5,374 nucleotides of DNA, taken from positions 1 to 5,374 of the forward strand of contig JAOZOT010000258.1 in the NCBI GenBank assembly GCA_029933115.1, given 5' to 3'. A program made the translations under genes and the position numbers. This stretch comes from Anaerolineae bacterium (GTDB lineage: Bacteria; Chloroflexota; Anaerolineae; E26-bin7). Shown one piece after another: positions 1 through 5,374 of this stretch (positions are counted from its first letter, which is position 1; every line of letters starts with the position of its first letter). Under the pieces are notes generated by a model, which was given only the letters and a program-made list of their open reading frames with translations, was not told where the DNA came from and made no database searches.

Positions 1-1094
1 TTTCGGGCGGCGGCACTGGCGGCCACGTCTATCCAGCTCTGGCCGTCGTCCAGGCACTAGAGCCAGGCGAGGAAGTTCGGTATCTGGGCTCCGTTCCAAG
101 TATCGAGGCTGAGCTGGTAGCCAGGGCCGGATTACCCTTCGTGGGCATCAGCGCTGCCCCTATACGGGGCCGTGCTCCCTGGACGGTCGTCCGCAACCTG
201 GCCCAGACGCTGGCCGGAGTACGACAGGCTTGGAGGGAGATAGAAGACTTTGAGCCCGAGGTCATCTTTGTCACCGGAGGATACGTCAGTGTACCGGTGG
301 TGGTAGCCGGGTGGCTGCGGCGAGTGCCCGTGTTGATCTACCTGCCAGATGTTGAGCCGGGTCTGGCCATCCGTGTTCTGAGTCGCCTGGCCCGGCGAGT
401 GGCTGTTACTGTTGAAGAATCGCAGCGTTACTTTCCCGCCCACAAGACGACGGTCACCGGCTATCCGCTGCGCTCCGAATTGCTCGCACAAGCCAAGTCG
501 GCGAACCGGCAAATCGGCAGAAGGAAGGCCCGACAGGCTTTGGGCCTGGAGGAAGGTCTCAAAACCCTGCTGGTCTATGGGGGTAGCCGTGGTGCGCGCA
601 GCATCAACCTGGCTCTGAGCAAGGTTCTGGACCGTTTGCTGGCTGTCTGCCAAATCGTCCACATCTGTGGGCGGTTGGATGCTCGATGGGTGGAGGGGCG
701 GCGGGCAGAGTTGCCTGCGCCTCTGCGAGATCGCTACAGGGTCTACCCCTATCTGCACGAGGAGATGCCTCTGGCCCTGGCTGCCGCCGACCTGGTGGTG
801 GCGCGGGCCGGGGCAGCCACCTTGGGTGAGTTGCCGGCTCTGGGTTTGCCCGGCGTTCTGGTGCCTTACCCCTACGCCGGCCGACACCAGGAGTTGAACG
901 CCGATTACCTGGTATCTCACGGCGCAGCGGTCAAGATTGACAACGCCGATCTGGAGGAGAAGCTGCTGCCTACAGTCATGGGACTCCTCGACGACGAGGA
1001 ACTCTTGCGTCAGATGGGGGAGAAAGCCCGCTGCCTGGCCCGCCCCGAGGCAGCCCAGCGCATTGCCGATGAGCTACGGGAGTTATGCAGATGA
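1..1094 (+). CDS. murG: MurG, lipid II-forming GlcNAc transferase (5' partial)
   Basis: Transfers GlcNAc from UDP-GlcNAc to lipid I on the cytoplasmic face of the membrane, giving lipid II. The reading frame is already open at base 3 (bases 1-2 finish an earlier codon), and 363 residues are visible. The first of these are the N-terminal loop SGGGTGGHVYPALAV, so probably fewer than about ten residues are missing (E. coli MurG is 355 aa). Other family landmarks, counted from base 3: GGYVS (92-96), YGGSRGA (192-198), ARAGAATLGEL (267-277) and GRHQELNADYL (293-303) in the C-terminal UDP-GlcNAc-binding half. Several motifs depart from the usual form: YLPD (113-116) where HEQN is typical, GYPLR for GNPVR, and GGSRGA for GGSQGA. 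The stop TGA at 1092-1094 overlaps the next gene's ATG. The overall two-domain GT-B pattern and position just upstream of murC make the call secure; catalytic details may differ. Confidence 0.95.
   Translation, partial: SGGGTGGHVYPALAVVQALEPGEEVRYLGSVPSIEAELVARAGLPFVGISAAPIRGRAPWTVVRNLAQTLAGVRQAWREIEDFEPEVIFVTGGYVSVPVVVAGWLRRVPVLIYLPDVEPGLAIRVLSRLARRVAVTVEESQRYFPAHKTTVTGYPLRSELLAQAKSANRQIGRRKARQALGLEEGLKTLLVYGGSRGARSINLALSKVLDRLLAVCQIVHICGRLDARWVEGRRAELPAPLRDRYRVYPYLHEEMPLALAAADLVVARAGAATLGELPALGLPGVLVPYPYAGRHQELNADYLVSHGAAVKIDNADLEEKLLPTVMGLLDDEELLRQMGEKARCLARPEAAQRIADELRELCR
1078..1082 (+). promoter_or_regulatory. Shine-Dalgarno site deciding the start of the CvpA-like gene
   Basis: GGGAG lies 8 bases before the ATG at 1091 but only 2 bases before an in-frame ATG at 1085. 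The spacing, and the ATGA overlap with the murG stop, favour 1091 as the start and suggest translational coupling to murG. Confidence 0.6.
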
Positions 1095-1795
1095 GAGAAA
1101 TTACGGTGGATTATGCGGTGCTGATGTGGATGGTCATTATCCTCTTTGGTCTGGTCGGCTTCTTCCGGGGGTGGTGGAAGGAGGGCCTCACCGCCGGCTT
1201 CCTCACTCTATTGATTGTATTGCTCAAATTCCCAGGACTGGCCGAGTTGATTATCAACACGATCAACAAGTTTCTCAAATTGCTTTACATCGTGATTATA
1301 GCCCGCAGTCTGGACATAAAAAAGCTCGCTGAGAAAGCGGGAGAGATTGGGGATAAGGTACCCAAAATAGATGCGACGGACTATCGGGTGTACATTATTG
1401 GGCTGATTGGCGTGCTGGCTCTTTCCTACATAATGGGCAAGATCGGTGTCAACAAAAAGGTCATCGGCCCCAACTTTCTGGGAGCTATACTGGGGGCTAT
1501 CTGCGGCCTGTTGAATGGCTTCATTGTTATCTCTCTGGTCAGAGAGTATACAGTCCGTCGCTACCTGCCGGGGGCCACTGCAGAAGCAGCAGCAGAAGCC
1601 GTAACCAGCATAAAGCTAACGGTGGAGGACTTGCCTACCCCAAGCGTTGTGGAAGGCTGGGTGCCCTGGCTGATTGTGATCATTGGCACGCTTCTCTTTT
1701 TCGCCGTCCTGGCCACGCGTGTGAGTGTGGAGCGGGCCAGAATCAAAAGCGTGGCCCCACCTCTTTACAGGAAGGCGGAAGAGCCGCCTGCCTAA
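1091..1795 (+). CDS. Multi-pass membrane protein, CvpA-like
   Basis: A 234-residue integral membrane protein of uncertain function. Hydrophobic segments are visible at about residues 8-25, 33-46 (short), 53-71, 98-116, 129-149 and 191-208, so roughly four to six membrane passes, with a charged stretch at about 72-99 and a charged C-terminal tail. The N-terminal GFFRGWWKEG (23-32) and the glycine-spaced helix LGAILGAICGLLNG (130-143) resemble the CvpA (colicin V production) family pattern of RG..E followed later by a LGa..G...G helix; this is similarity by eye only. The start at 1091 gives an ATGA overlap with murG and a well-spaced GGGAG; ATG 1085 would add two residues. Base composition is lower in GC than its neighbours, partly because of Ile, Phe and Lys codons. 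Its position between murG and murC suggests an envelope role, but that is inference. It is not MurD, FtsW, MraY or FtsQ, which are larger or have different motifs. Confidence 0.85.
   Translation: MREITVDYAVLMWMVIILFGLVGFFRGWWKEGLTAGFLTLLIVLLKFPGLAELIINTINKFLKLLYIVIIARSLDIKKLAEKAGEIGDKVPKIDATDYRVYIIGLIGVLALSYIMGKIGVNKKVIGPNFLGAILGAICGLLNGFIVISLVREYTVRRYLPGATAEAAAEAVTSIKLTVEDLPTPSVVEGWVPWLIVIIGTLLFFAVLATRVSVERARIKSVAPPLYRKAEEPPA
1769..1793 (+). terminator. GC-rich hairpin across the stop of the CvpA-like gene (possible terminator or attenuator)
   Basis: Left arm 1769-1778 (AGGAAGGCGG) pairs with right arm 1784-1793 (CCGCCTGCCT) around the loop AAGAG: six uninterrupted pairs next to the loop, one A/G mismatch, then three more pairs. 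The structure covers the last codons and reaches the first base of the TAA stop. There is no T-run after it (AACTCGATAG follows), so it is not a classical intrinsic terminator. It could instead be an RNA-stability or pausing element. It lies directly before the only intergenic gap in the window, which makes a regulatory role plausible. Confidence 0.35.
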
Positions 1796-1857
1796 CTCGA
1801 TAGTGTCAGTTGACATAAGCTTCGAGGCTCGCAACAGCCACCGGGCGTTATATCAAA
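1796..1857 (+). promoter_or_regulatory. Intergenic gap before murC with TTGACA-containing dyad
   Basis: This 62-base stretch is the only gap between genes inside the cluster. It holds the inverted repeat TGTCA-GT-TGACA (1804-1815), and its right half supplies a consensus -35 hexamer, TTGACA (1810-1815). No good -10 hexamer lies 16-18 bases downstream: the sequence there is around AACAGC, and the AT-rich TTATAT at 1848-1853 is 32 bases away. It may be a weak or activator-dependent murC promoter with an overlapping operator, or chance. No strong Shine-Dalgarno is visible before murC; the nearest purine-rich bases are GGGCG at 1843-1847. Confidence 0.3.
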
Positions 1858-3249
1858 ATGAAGCAACACATTCACCTGATCGGTATTGGCGGCATCGGGC
1901 TTTCGGCTATCGCCAAAATCCTGCTGGAGGAAGGGTATCGGGTTTCTGGGTCCGATTTGCAGCTTTCACCTCTGACGGCCAACCTGGAGGCTCTGGGCGC
2001 CAGCGTTTACAAAGGGCACGCGGCGAGCAACATAGGATCGGCCGACTTGGTCATCATGTCCTCAGCCATTCGCCCTGACAATCCAGAGGTGGTGGCCGCC
2101 TGCCGGAGAGGGATACCGGTCATCAAGCGCGATCAGATGCTGGGGCGCATGATGGAAGGGCGCTACGGCATCGCTGTGGCCGGCACTCACGGCAAGACTA
2201 CCACCACGGCCATGATCGCCTGGCTCTTGACCCAGGCCGGTCTGGATCCGACGTTCATCGTGGGCGGCGTGGTGGAGAACTTGGGCACCAACGCCCAGGC
2301 CGGGAAGGGGGAGCACTTTGTCATCGAGGCCGACGAGTACGACTATACTTTCCTGGGACTGAAGCCGCGCTTGGCCGTGCTCACGGTCATCGAGATGGAC
2401 CACCCCGATTGCTTCCGTGATTTGGGTGAAGTGACCGAGGCTTTTAAAAAGTTCGTCAGCCTGGTGCCAGAGGATGGCTCTGTCGTAGGCTGTGGAGATG
2501 AGGATAGGGTGAGGGCGGTCCTCAAGGAACACGAAGGGCGCGAAGGGGCGAAAGGGAAGCCTTGCATTGTCACTTATGGTTTGAGGGCAGGCGTGGATTG
2601 GCAGGCGGCGAAGATACGAGCCAACGGGCTCGGGGGAAGTGATTTCGTGGCTCTGAAGGAGGGACAACCCGTGGGAGCCTTTAGCTTGCAACTGCCGGGG
2701 CTGCACAACGTCAAGAACGCTTTAGCGGCCATCGCCGTGGCCGATCACCTGGGGTTGGACTTGGCCGATATAGGGACGACCCTCAAAGAGTTCCGAGGCA
2801 CGAAGCGGCGCTTCGAGCGCAAGGGCACAGCGGGGGGCGTGATCGTCATTGACGACTACGCCCATCATCCCACCGAGATCCAAGCTACGTTGGCTGCGGC
2901 GCGGGGGCGCTACCCTGATAGTGAAATCTGGGCCGTCTTCCAGCCTCACACCTACAGCCGCACCAAGGCTCTGCTCTCCGCGTTTGCAGAAAGTTTCGAC
3001 GACGCCGACCACGTTATTGTGGTAGACATCTACCCCGCCCGCGAGTACGACGACCTGGGCGTCAGCGCCGCCGATGTTGTGGCCCGTATGACGCACCCTG
3101 ACGCCCGCCACATCGCCGGTTTGGATGACGCGGCCGATTACCTGACCCAACACCTGAGACCAGGTGACGTGCTTATCACCCTGGGGGCGGGTGATGGGTA
3201 TCTGGTGGGGGAAAAGGTCTTGGCAGGTCTGGGGAGGGTTGAAACATGA
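1858..3249 (+). CDS. murC: MurC, UDP-N-acetylmuramate--L-alanine ligase
   Basis: ATP-dependent cytoplasmic ligase that joins L-Ala to UDP-MurNAc, the first step of the stem peptide. At 463 residues it is the normal family length. In order: N-terminal Rossmann loop GIGGIGLSA (9-17) that binds UDP; P-loop GTHGKTTTT (109-117); EADEYDYTFL (157-166) and IEMDHPDCF (178-186) in the central ATPase domain; GLHNVKNALAA (281-291); FRGTKRRFE (312-320); and C-terminal DDYAHHPTEI (332-341) with FQPHTYSRTKAL (361-372), which are diagnostic of MurC rather than MurD/E/F. The ATG at 1858 is the only start: upstream in frame there is no ATG, GTG or TTG before a TAA at 1816. Two oddities: Val177 where Asn is usual in the TNIE.DH motif, and a short Gly/Lys-rich segment at about 224-236 encoded by an imperfect tandem repeat. 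The stop overlaps murB by ATGA. Confidence 0.97.
   Translation: MKQHIHLIGIGGIGLSAIAKILLEEGYRVSGSDLQLSPLTANLEALGASVYKGHAASNIGSADLVIMSSAIRPDNPEVVAACRRGIPVIKRDQMLGRMMEGRYGIAVAGTHGKTTTTAMIAWLLTQAGLDPTFIVGGVVENLGTNAQAGKGEHFVIEADEYDYTFLGLKPRLAVLTVIEMDHPDCFRDLGEVTEAFKKFVSLVPEDGSVVGCGDEDRVRAVLKEHEGREGAKGKPCIVTYGLRAGVDWQAAKIRANGLGGSDFVALKEGQPVGAFSLQLPGLHNVKNALAAIAVADHLGLDLADIGTTLKEFRGTKRRFERKGTAGGVIVIDDYAHHPTEIQATLAAARGRYPDSEIWAVFQPHTYSRTKALLSAFAESFDDADHVIVVDIYPAREYDDLGVSAADVVARMTHPDARHIAGLDDAADYLTQHLRPGDVLITLGAGDGYLVGEKVLAGLGRVET
2532..2556 (+). repeat. Short imperfect tandem repeat of a CGAAGGG unit inside murC
   Basis: Three adjoining variants of the unit are seen: CGAAGGG at 2532-2538, CGAAGGGG at 2541-2548 and CGAAAGGG at 2549-2556. 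They encode a charged, glycine-rich stretch at roughly MurC residues 225-233 that appears longer than the matching loop of E. coli MurC as I recall it. The reading frame is kept. It is probably a surface-loop expansion and could be simple codon composition. Confidence 0.4.
3232..3237 (+). promoter_or_regulatory. Shine-Dalgarno for the upstream murB start
   Basis: GGGAGG ends 8 bases before the ATG at 3246, inside the 3' end of murC. Together with the ATGA overlap it supports coupled initiation at 3246. A rival site, GAGGGG at 3292-3297, sits 8 bases before an in-frame ATG at 3306, so the murB start is genuinely ambiguous. Confidence 0.6.
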
Positions 3250-4262
3250 GCGATACCAGGTGTCTCTCTGCCAGGCCCAACGGCAGCCACCGAGGGGCTA
3301 GCCAGATGCCAGACGCACCGGAAGCCTTGTCAGCCCTGCGGCGGGCTCTCGAGGCAGAAGTCGGCGATAGGCTGCTGGTGGATGAGCCCCTGTCTGCTCA
3401 TACCTCCTATCGCATTGGCGGCCCGGCCGATCTTTTCGTAACCGTGGAAGACCAGGACGAGTTGTGCCGGATTGTGACCCTGGCCAGAGAGTATCAGGTG
3501 CCGTATTTTCTCCTCGGCTCAGGTACCAATATCCTGGTCTCGGATAAGGGCATCCGTGGTCTGGTTATCGAGAACAGGGCCAGAGGGTCAAGGCTAGAGG
3601 TTCGGGAAGAAGAGGCCATTCTCCAGGCCGAGGCCGGCGCGCTTTTGAAGGACTTGGCCGAGAAGAGCGTGCAGCACGGTCTGGCGGGCCTGGAGTGGGC
3701 GGTGGGCATCCCAGGGACGGTGGGCGGAGCGGTGGTGGGAAACGCCGGAGCTTATGGCGGTTATGTGAGCGACGTTCTGATTCAGGTGGCGATATTGCAG
3801 GCGGATGGTGAGATACAGGAACTGGGGGCGGAGGAGGTGGAATTCGGCTATCGGACGAGCCGCTTCAAAGCGGCAAACTGCAAGCGAGGAGCGGCCAGCC
3901 CGGTTATCCTGACGGCGCAGTTCAGGTTGCACCCAGAATCGGTGAAGGCGCTGCGAGAGCGTATGGCCGAGTACACCCGTCAGCGGGAGGCCAGGCAGCC
4001 CGGCGAGCCCAGCGCAGGGAGTGTTTTCAAGCGCACGGCTCAATATCCGGCCGGCTTCCTCATCGAGCAGGCCGGGCTCAAGGGAAAGCGCATCGGTGAC
4101 GCCCAAATCTCGCCCAAGCACGCCAACTTTATCGTCAATCTGGGCCAGGCCAAGGCCAGCGATGTCAAGGCCCTGATAGACATGGCACGGGAGGCGGTGC
4201 TCAAGCAGTTTGGGATCGAGTTGGAGTTGGAGCAAGAACTGGTGGGGGAGTGGAATGACTGA
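3246..4262 (+). CDS. murB: MurB, UDP-N-acetylenolpyruvoylglucosamine reductase (type II)
   Basis: FAD- and NADPH-dependent cytoplasmic reductase that turns UDP-GlcNAc-enolpyruvate into UDP-MurNAc, the substrate of the upstream MurC. Length is 338 residues from 3246 or 318 from the internal ATG at 3306. FAD-binding motifs: HTSYRIGGPADLFV (52-65), LGSGTNILVSDKGIRG (90-105) and GIPGTVGGAVVGNAGAYGG (154-172). Catalytic-site pattern: YRTSRF (202-207, with Arg203), PSAGSVFKR (255-263, with the proton-donor Ser259), AGLKGKRIGDAQISPKHANF (276-295), and LELEQELVG near the C-terminus, where Glu329 aligns with the catalytic Glu. The YR.S.F motif is followed quickly by the next strand, without the longer insert of the E. 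coli enzyme, which indicates type II MurB. The first 20 residues are not part of the family core. I kept 3246 because of its ATGA overlap with murC and good ribosome site, but 3306 is a strong alternative. The 3' end overlaps ddl by 8 bases. Confidence 0.96.
   Translation: MSDTRCLSARPNGSHRGASQMPDAPEALSALRRALEAEVGDRLLVDEPLSAHTSYRIGGPADLFVTVEDQDELCRIVTLAREYQVPYFLLGSGTNILVSDKGIRGLVIENRARGSRLEVREEEAILQAEAGALLKDLAEKSVQHGLAGLEWAVGIPGTVGGAVVGNAGAYGGYVSDVLIQVAILQADGEIQELGAEEVEFGYRTSRFKAANCKRGAASPVILTAQFRLHPESVKALRERMAEYTRQREARQPGEPSAGSVFKRTAQYPAGFLIEQAGLKGKRIGDAQISPKHANFIVNLGQAKASDVKALIDMAREAVLKQFGIELELEQELVGEWND
4244..4250 (+). promoter_or_regulatory. Shine-Dalgarno for ddl
   Basis: GGGGGAG lies within the last codons of murB, 4 bases before the ATG at 4255. 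The spacing is a little short, but the site is strong and favours 4255 over the more upstream in-frame ATG at 4210, which would add an unrelated Trp/Ser-rich leader read from murB sequence. Confidence 0.5.
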
Positions 4263-5322
4263 GAAGATCAAAGTCGGCGTCATCTTTGGCGGGCGTTCGG
4301 GCGAGCACGAGGTGAGCCTGGTCTCAGCCCAGGGCGTCATGAACGCCATGAACAGGGAGAAGTACGAAATCGTGCCCATTGGCATCACCAAAGAAGGGCG
4401 CTGGATCACCTCCGGCGACCCGATGCAGGCTTTGCAGTCAGGGGACTGGGACTCTGATTGTGAGATCTGGAATCTGGGGTTTGAGATGGGGGACTTGGAC
4501 GTCGTCTTCCCTGTTCTGCACGGGCCCTACGGTGAGGACGGCACTGTGCAGGGCTTGTTGGAACTGGCCGACGTCCCTTATGTTGGCGCCGGGGTGCTGA
4601 GTTCGGCTCTGGGTATGGACAAGGCTCTGATGAAGACCGTCTTCCGTGCTCATGGACTGCCTGTGGTGGAGTACCTGGTTATCAAGCGCAAGGAGTGGGA
4701 GCAGGACCGCCAAGGAGTGATGCAGCGCATCGAGGATGCCCTGGACTACCCCTGTTTCATCAAGCCGGCCAACCTTGGCTCCAGCGTGGGCATTTCCAAG
4801 GTTCATCAGCGGAGTGAACTGGCCCCGGCTCTGGACTTGGCAGCCCGCTACGACCGCAAGATGTTGGCCGAACAAGGGGTGAACGCACGAGAGATTGAGG
4901 TCAGCGTCCTGGGCAACGATGAGCCCATTGTCTCGGTGCCAGGGGAGATCATCCCTTGCCGCGAGTTCTACGACTATGTGGCCAAGTACATTGACGACCG
5001 GTCGGAGCTCATCATCCCCGCCGACTTGCCGCCAGAGACGACTCGGCGAATCCAGGAACTGGCTATTGAGGCCTATCTGGCCGTGGACTGTGCGGGCATG
5101 GCCCGGGTTGATTTCCTGCTGGACAAAGACAGCGGTCAAGTGTACCTGGGCGAGTTGAACACTATCCCCGGCTTCACGCCCATCAGCATGTATCCCAAGC
5201 TGTGGGAAGCCAGCGGCGTCCCCTACTCCGAACTGATTGACCGGCTGATTGAACTGGCTCTGGAGCGGCACGCGGACAAGAGTAGATCGGAGACGTCGTA
5301 TCAGGTGCCGGAGCAATGTTAA
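4255..5322 (+). CDS. ddl: D-alanine--D-alanine ligase
   Basis: ATP-grasp cytoplasmic ligase that makes the D-Ala-D-Ala dipeptide later added to the UDP-MurNAc tripeptide by MurF. It has 355 residues, matching the longer (B. subtilis or VanA-like length) branch rather than the roughly 306-residue E. coli DdlB, and carries the extra PIGITKEGRW segment (41-50). Landmarks: FGGRSGEHEVSLVSA (11-25); VLHGPYGEDGTVQG (87-100); GMDKALMK (120-127); ATP-grasp FIKPANLGSSVGISKV (168-183); REIEVSVLGN (212-221); VPGEI (228-232); FYDYVAKY (238-245); ARVDFLLD (283-290); and the metal/substrate-binding GELNTIPGFTPISMYPKLW (299-317). The FYDY.AKY loop with Tyr is typical of D-Ala-D-Ala rather than D-Ala-D-Lac specificity. 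The start at 4255 overlaps murB by 8 bases and places FGGRSGEHE at the normal distance. In many bacteria ftsQ would come next; the window ends too soon to tell. Confidence 0.97.
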   Translation: MTEKIKVGVIFGGRSGEHEVSLVSAQGVMNAMNREKYEIVPIGITKEGRWITSGDPMQALQSGDWDSDCEIWNLGFEMGDLDVVFPVLHGPYGEDGTVQGLLELADVPYVGAGVLSSALGMDKALMKTVFRAHGLPVVEYLVIKRKEWEQDRQGVMQRIEDALDYPCFIKPANLGSSVGISKVHQRSELAPALDLAARYDRKMLAEQGVNAREIEVSVLGNDEPIVSVPGEIIPCREFYDYVAKYIDDRSELIIPADLPPETTRRIQELAIEAYLAVDCAGMARVDFLLDKDSGQVYLGELNTIPGFTPISMYPKLWEASGVPYSELIDRLIELALERHADKSRSETSYQVPEQC

Positions 5323-5344
5323 CAGCGTGTCTGAAAAATGCTCG

Positions 5345-5369
5345 TAGTGGCGACTTGAGTCGCTAATGA
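5345..5369. repeat. Palindromic element downstream of ddl
   Basis: TGGCGAC (5348-5354) and GTCGCTA (5359-5365) are inverted copies around the loop TTGA, giving a seven-pair stem with one G-T wobble, and the flanks are partly complementary too. It begins 25 bases after the ddl stop and has no following T-run within the window, so it is a weak candidate for a terminator. The near-symmetric GCGACTTGAGTCGC core looks like a small dispersed palindromic repeat unit, but only one copy is visible here. The rest of 5323-5374 shows no gene; an ATG at 5338 meets a stop after six codons. Confidence 0.4.
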
Positions 5370-5374
5370 CCGGT

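Noticed and set aside
132..920. Long minus-strand open frame (262 codons) opposite murG
   Set aside because: It lies fully opposite a well-supported enzyme gene, its translation is rich in Gln, His and Pro with no recognisable domain, and it looks like a shadow of codon bias.
1725..2078. Plus-strand open frame of 117 codons crossing the gap before murC
   Set aside because: It overlaps the end of the membrane gene and the start of murC in another frame, and shows no motif or ribosome site.
2062..2706. Minus-strand open frame (214 codons) opposite murC, and another at 2722-3153
   Set aside because: Both are antisense to conserved MurC motifs and show no family features of their own.
3151..3166. 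Perfect inverted repeat CACCTG-AGAC-CAGGTG near the murC 3' end
   Set aside because: It lies within conserved coding sequence with no T-run; a 6-base dyad of this kind is easily due to chance.
4210..4254. Upstream extension of ddl to ATG 4210
   Set aside because: It would add a Trp/Ser-rich leader read from murB codons; ATG 4255 has the ribosome site and gives the normal family N-terminus.
3594..4409. Minus-strand open frame (271 codons) spanning the murB-ddl junction
   Set aside because: It is antisense to conserved parts of both genes and has no recognisable domain.
4438..5316. Minus-strand open frame (292 codons) opposite ddl
   Set aside because: It is antisense to the ATP-grasp core of Ddl and its composition is typical of a shadow frame.
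5338..5358. Possible short gene starting at ATG 5338
   Set aside because: It ends after six codons and has no ribosome site.
1..5374. Search for tRNA or rRNA genes, CRISPR arrays, insertion sequences or a defence system
   Set aside because: Nearly all sequence is accounted for by five conserved or clearly coding genes, and no repeat arrays, transposase motifs or tRNA-like folds were seen.

Overview
The window is a run of five co-directional genes on the + strand from a dcw-type (division and cell wall) cluster: murG (5' end cut off by the window edge), a small multi-pass membrane protein resembling the CvpA family, murC, murB and ddl. The four recognised enzymes are cytoplasmic or membrane-associated peptidoglycan precursor enzymes. 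MurB and MurC act early (UDP-MurNAc formation and addition of L-Ala), Ddl supplies the D-Ala-D-Ala dipeptide, and MurG adds GlcNAc to lipid I to make lipid II.

Organism: a bacterium with peptidoglycan and moderately high GC (roughly 60% in the enzyme genes by eye). The gene order murG-(membrane gene)-murC-murB-ddl, the non-canonical MurG motifs (YLPD where HEQN is usual) and the EADEYD version of the MurC motif make me think of Chloroflexota (Anaerolineae-like). This is an impression from family knowledge, not a demonstrated assignment.

Layout: 1-1094 murG; 1091-1795 CvpA-like gene, joined to murG by an ATGA overlap; 1796-1857 the only real intergenic gap, next to a strong hairpin that straddles the preceding stop codon and holding a small dyad that includes TTGACA; 1858-3249 murC; 3246-4262 murB (ATGA overlap with murC); 4255-5322 ddl (8-base overlap with murB); 5323-5374 non-coding tail with a short palindrome. 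The tight overlaps suggest two translationally coupled blocks, murG plus the membrane gene and murC-murB-ddl, possibly separated by a transcriptional control point at about 1769-1857.

I do not see evidence for a wholly new biological system. The most interesting items are the unassigned membrane protein inserted between murG and murC, the control-like structures after it, the divergent MurG motifs, and the palindrome after ddl, which could be one copy of a dispersed repeat.
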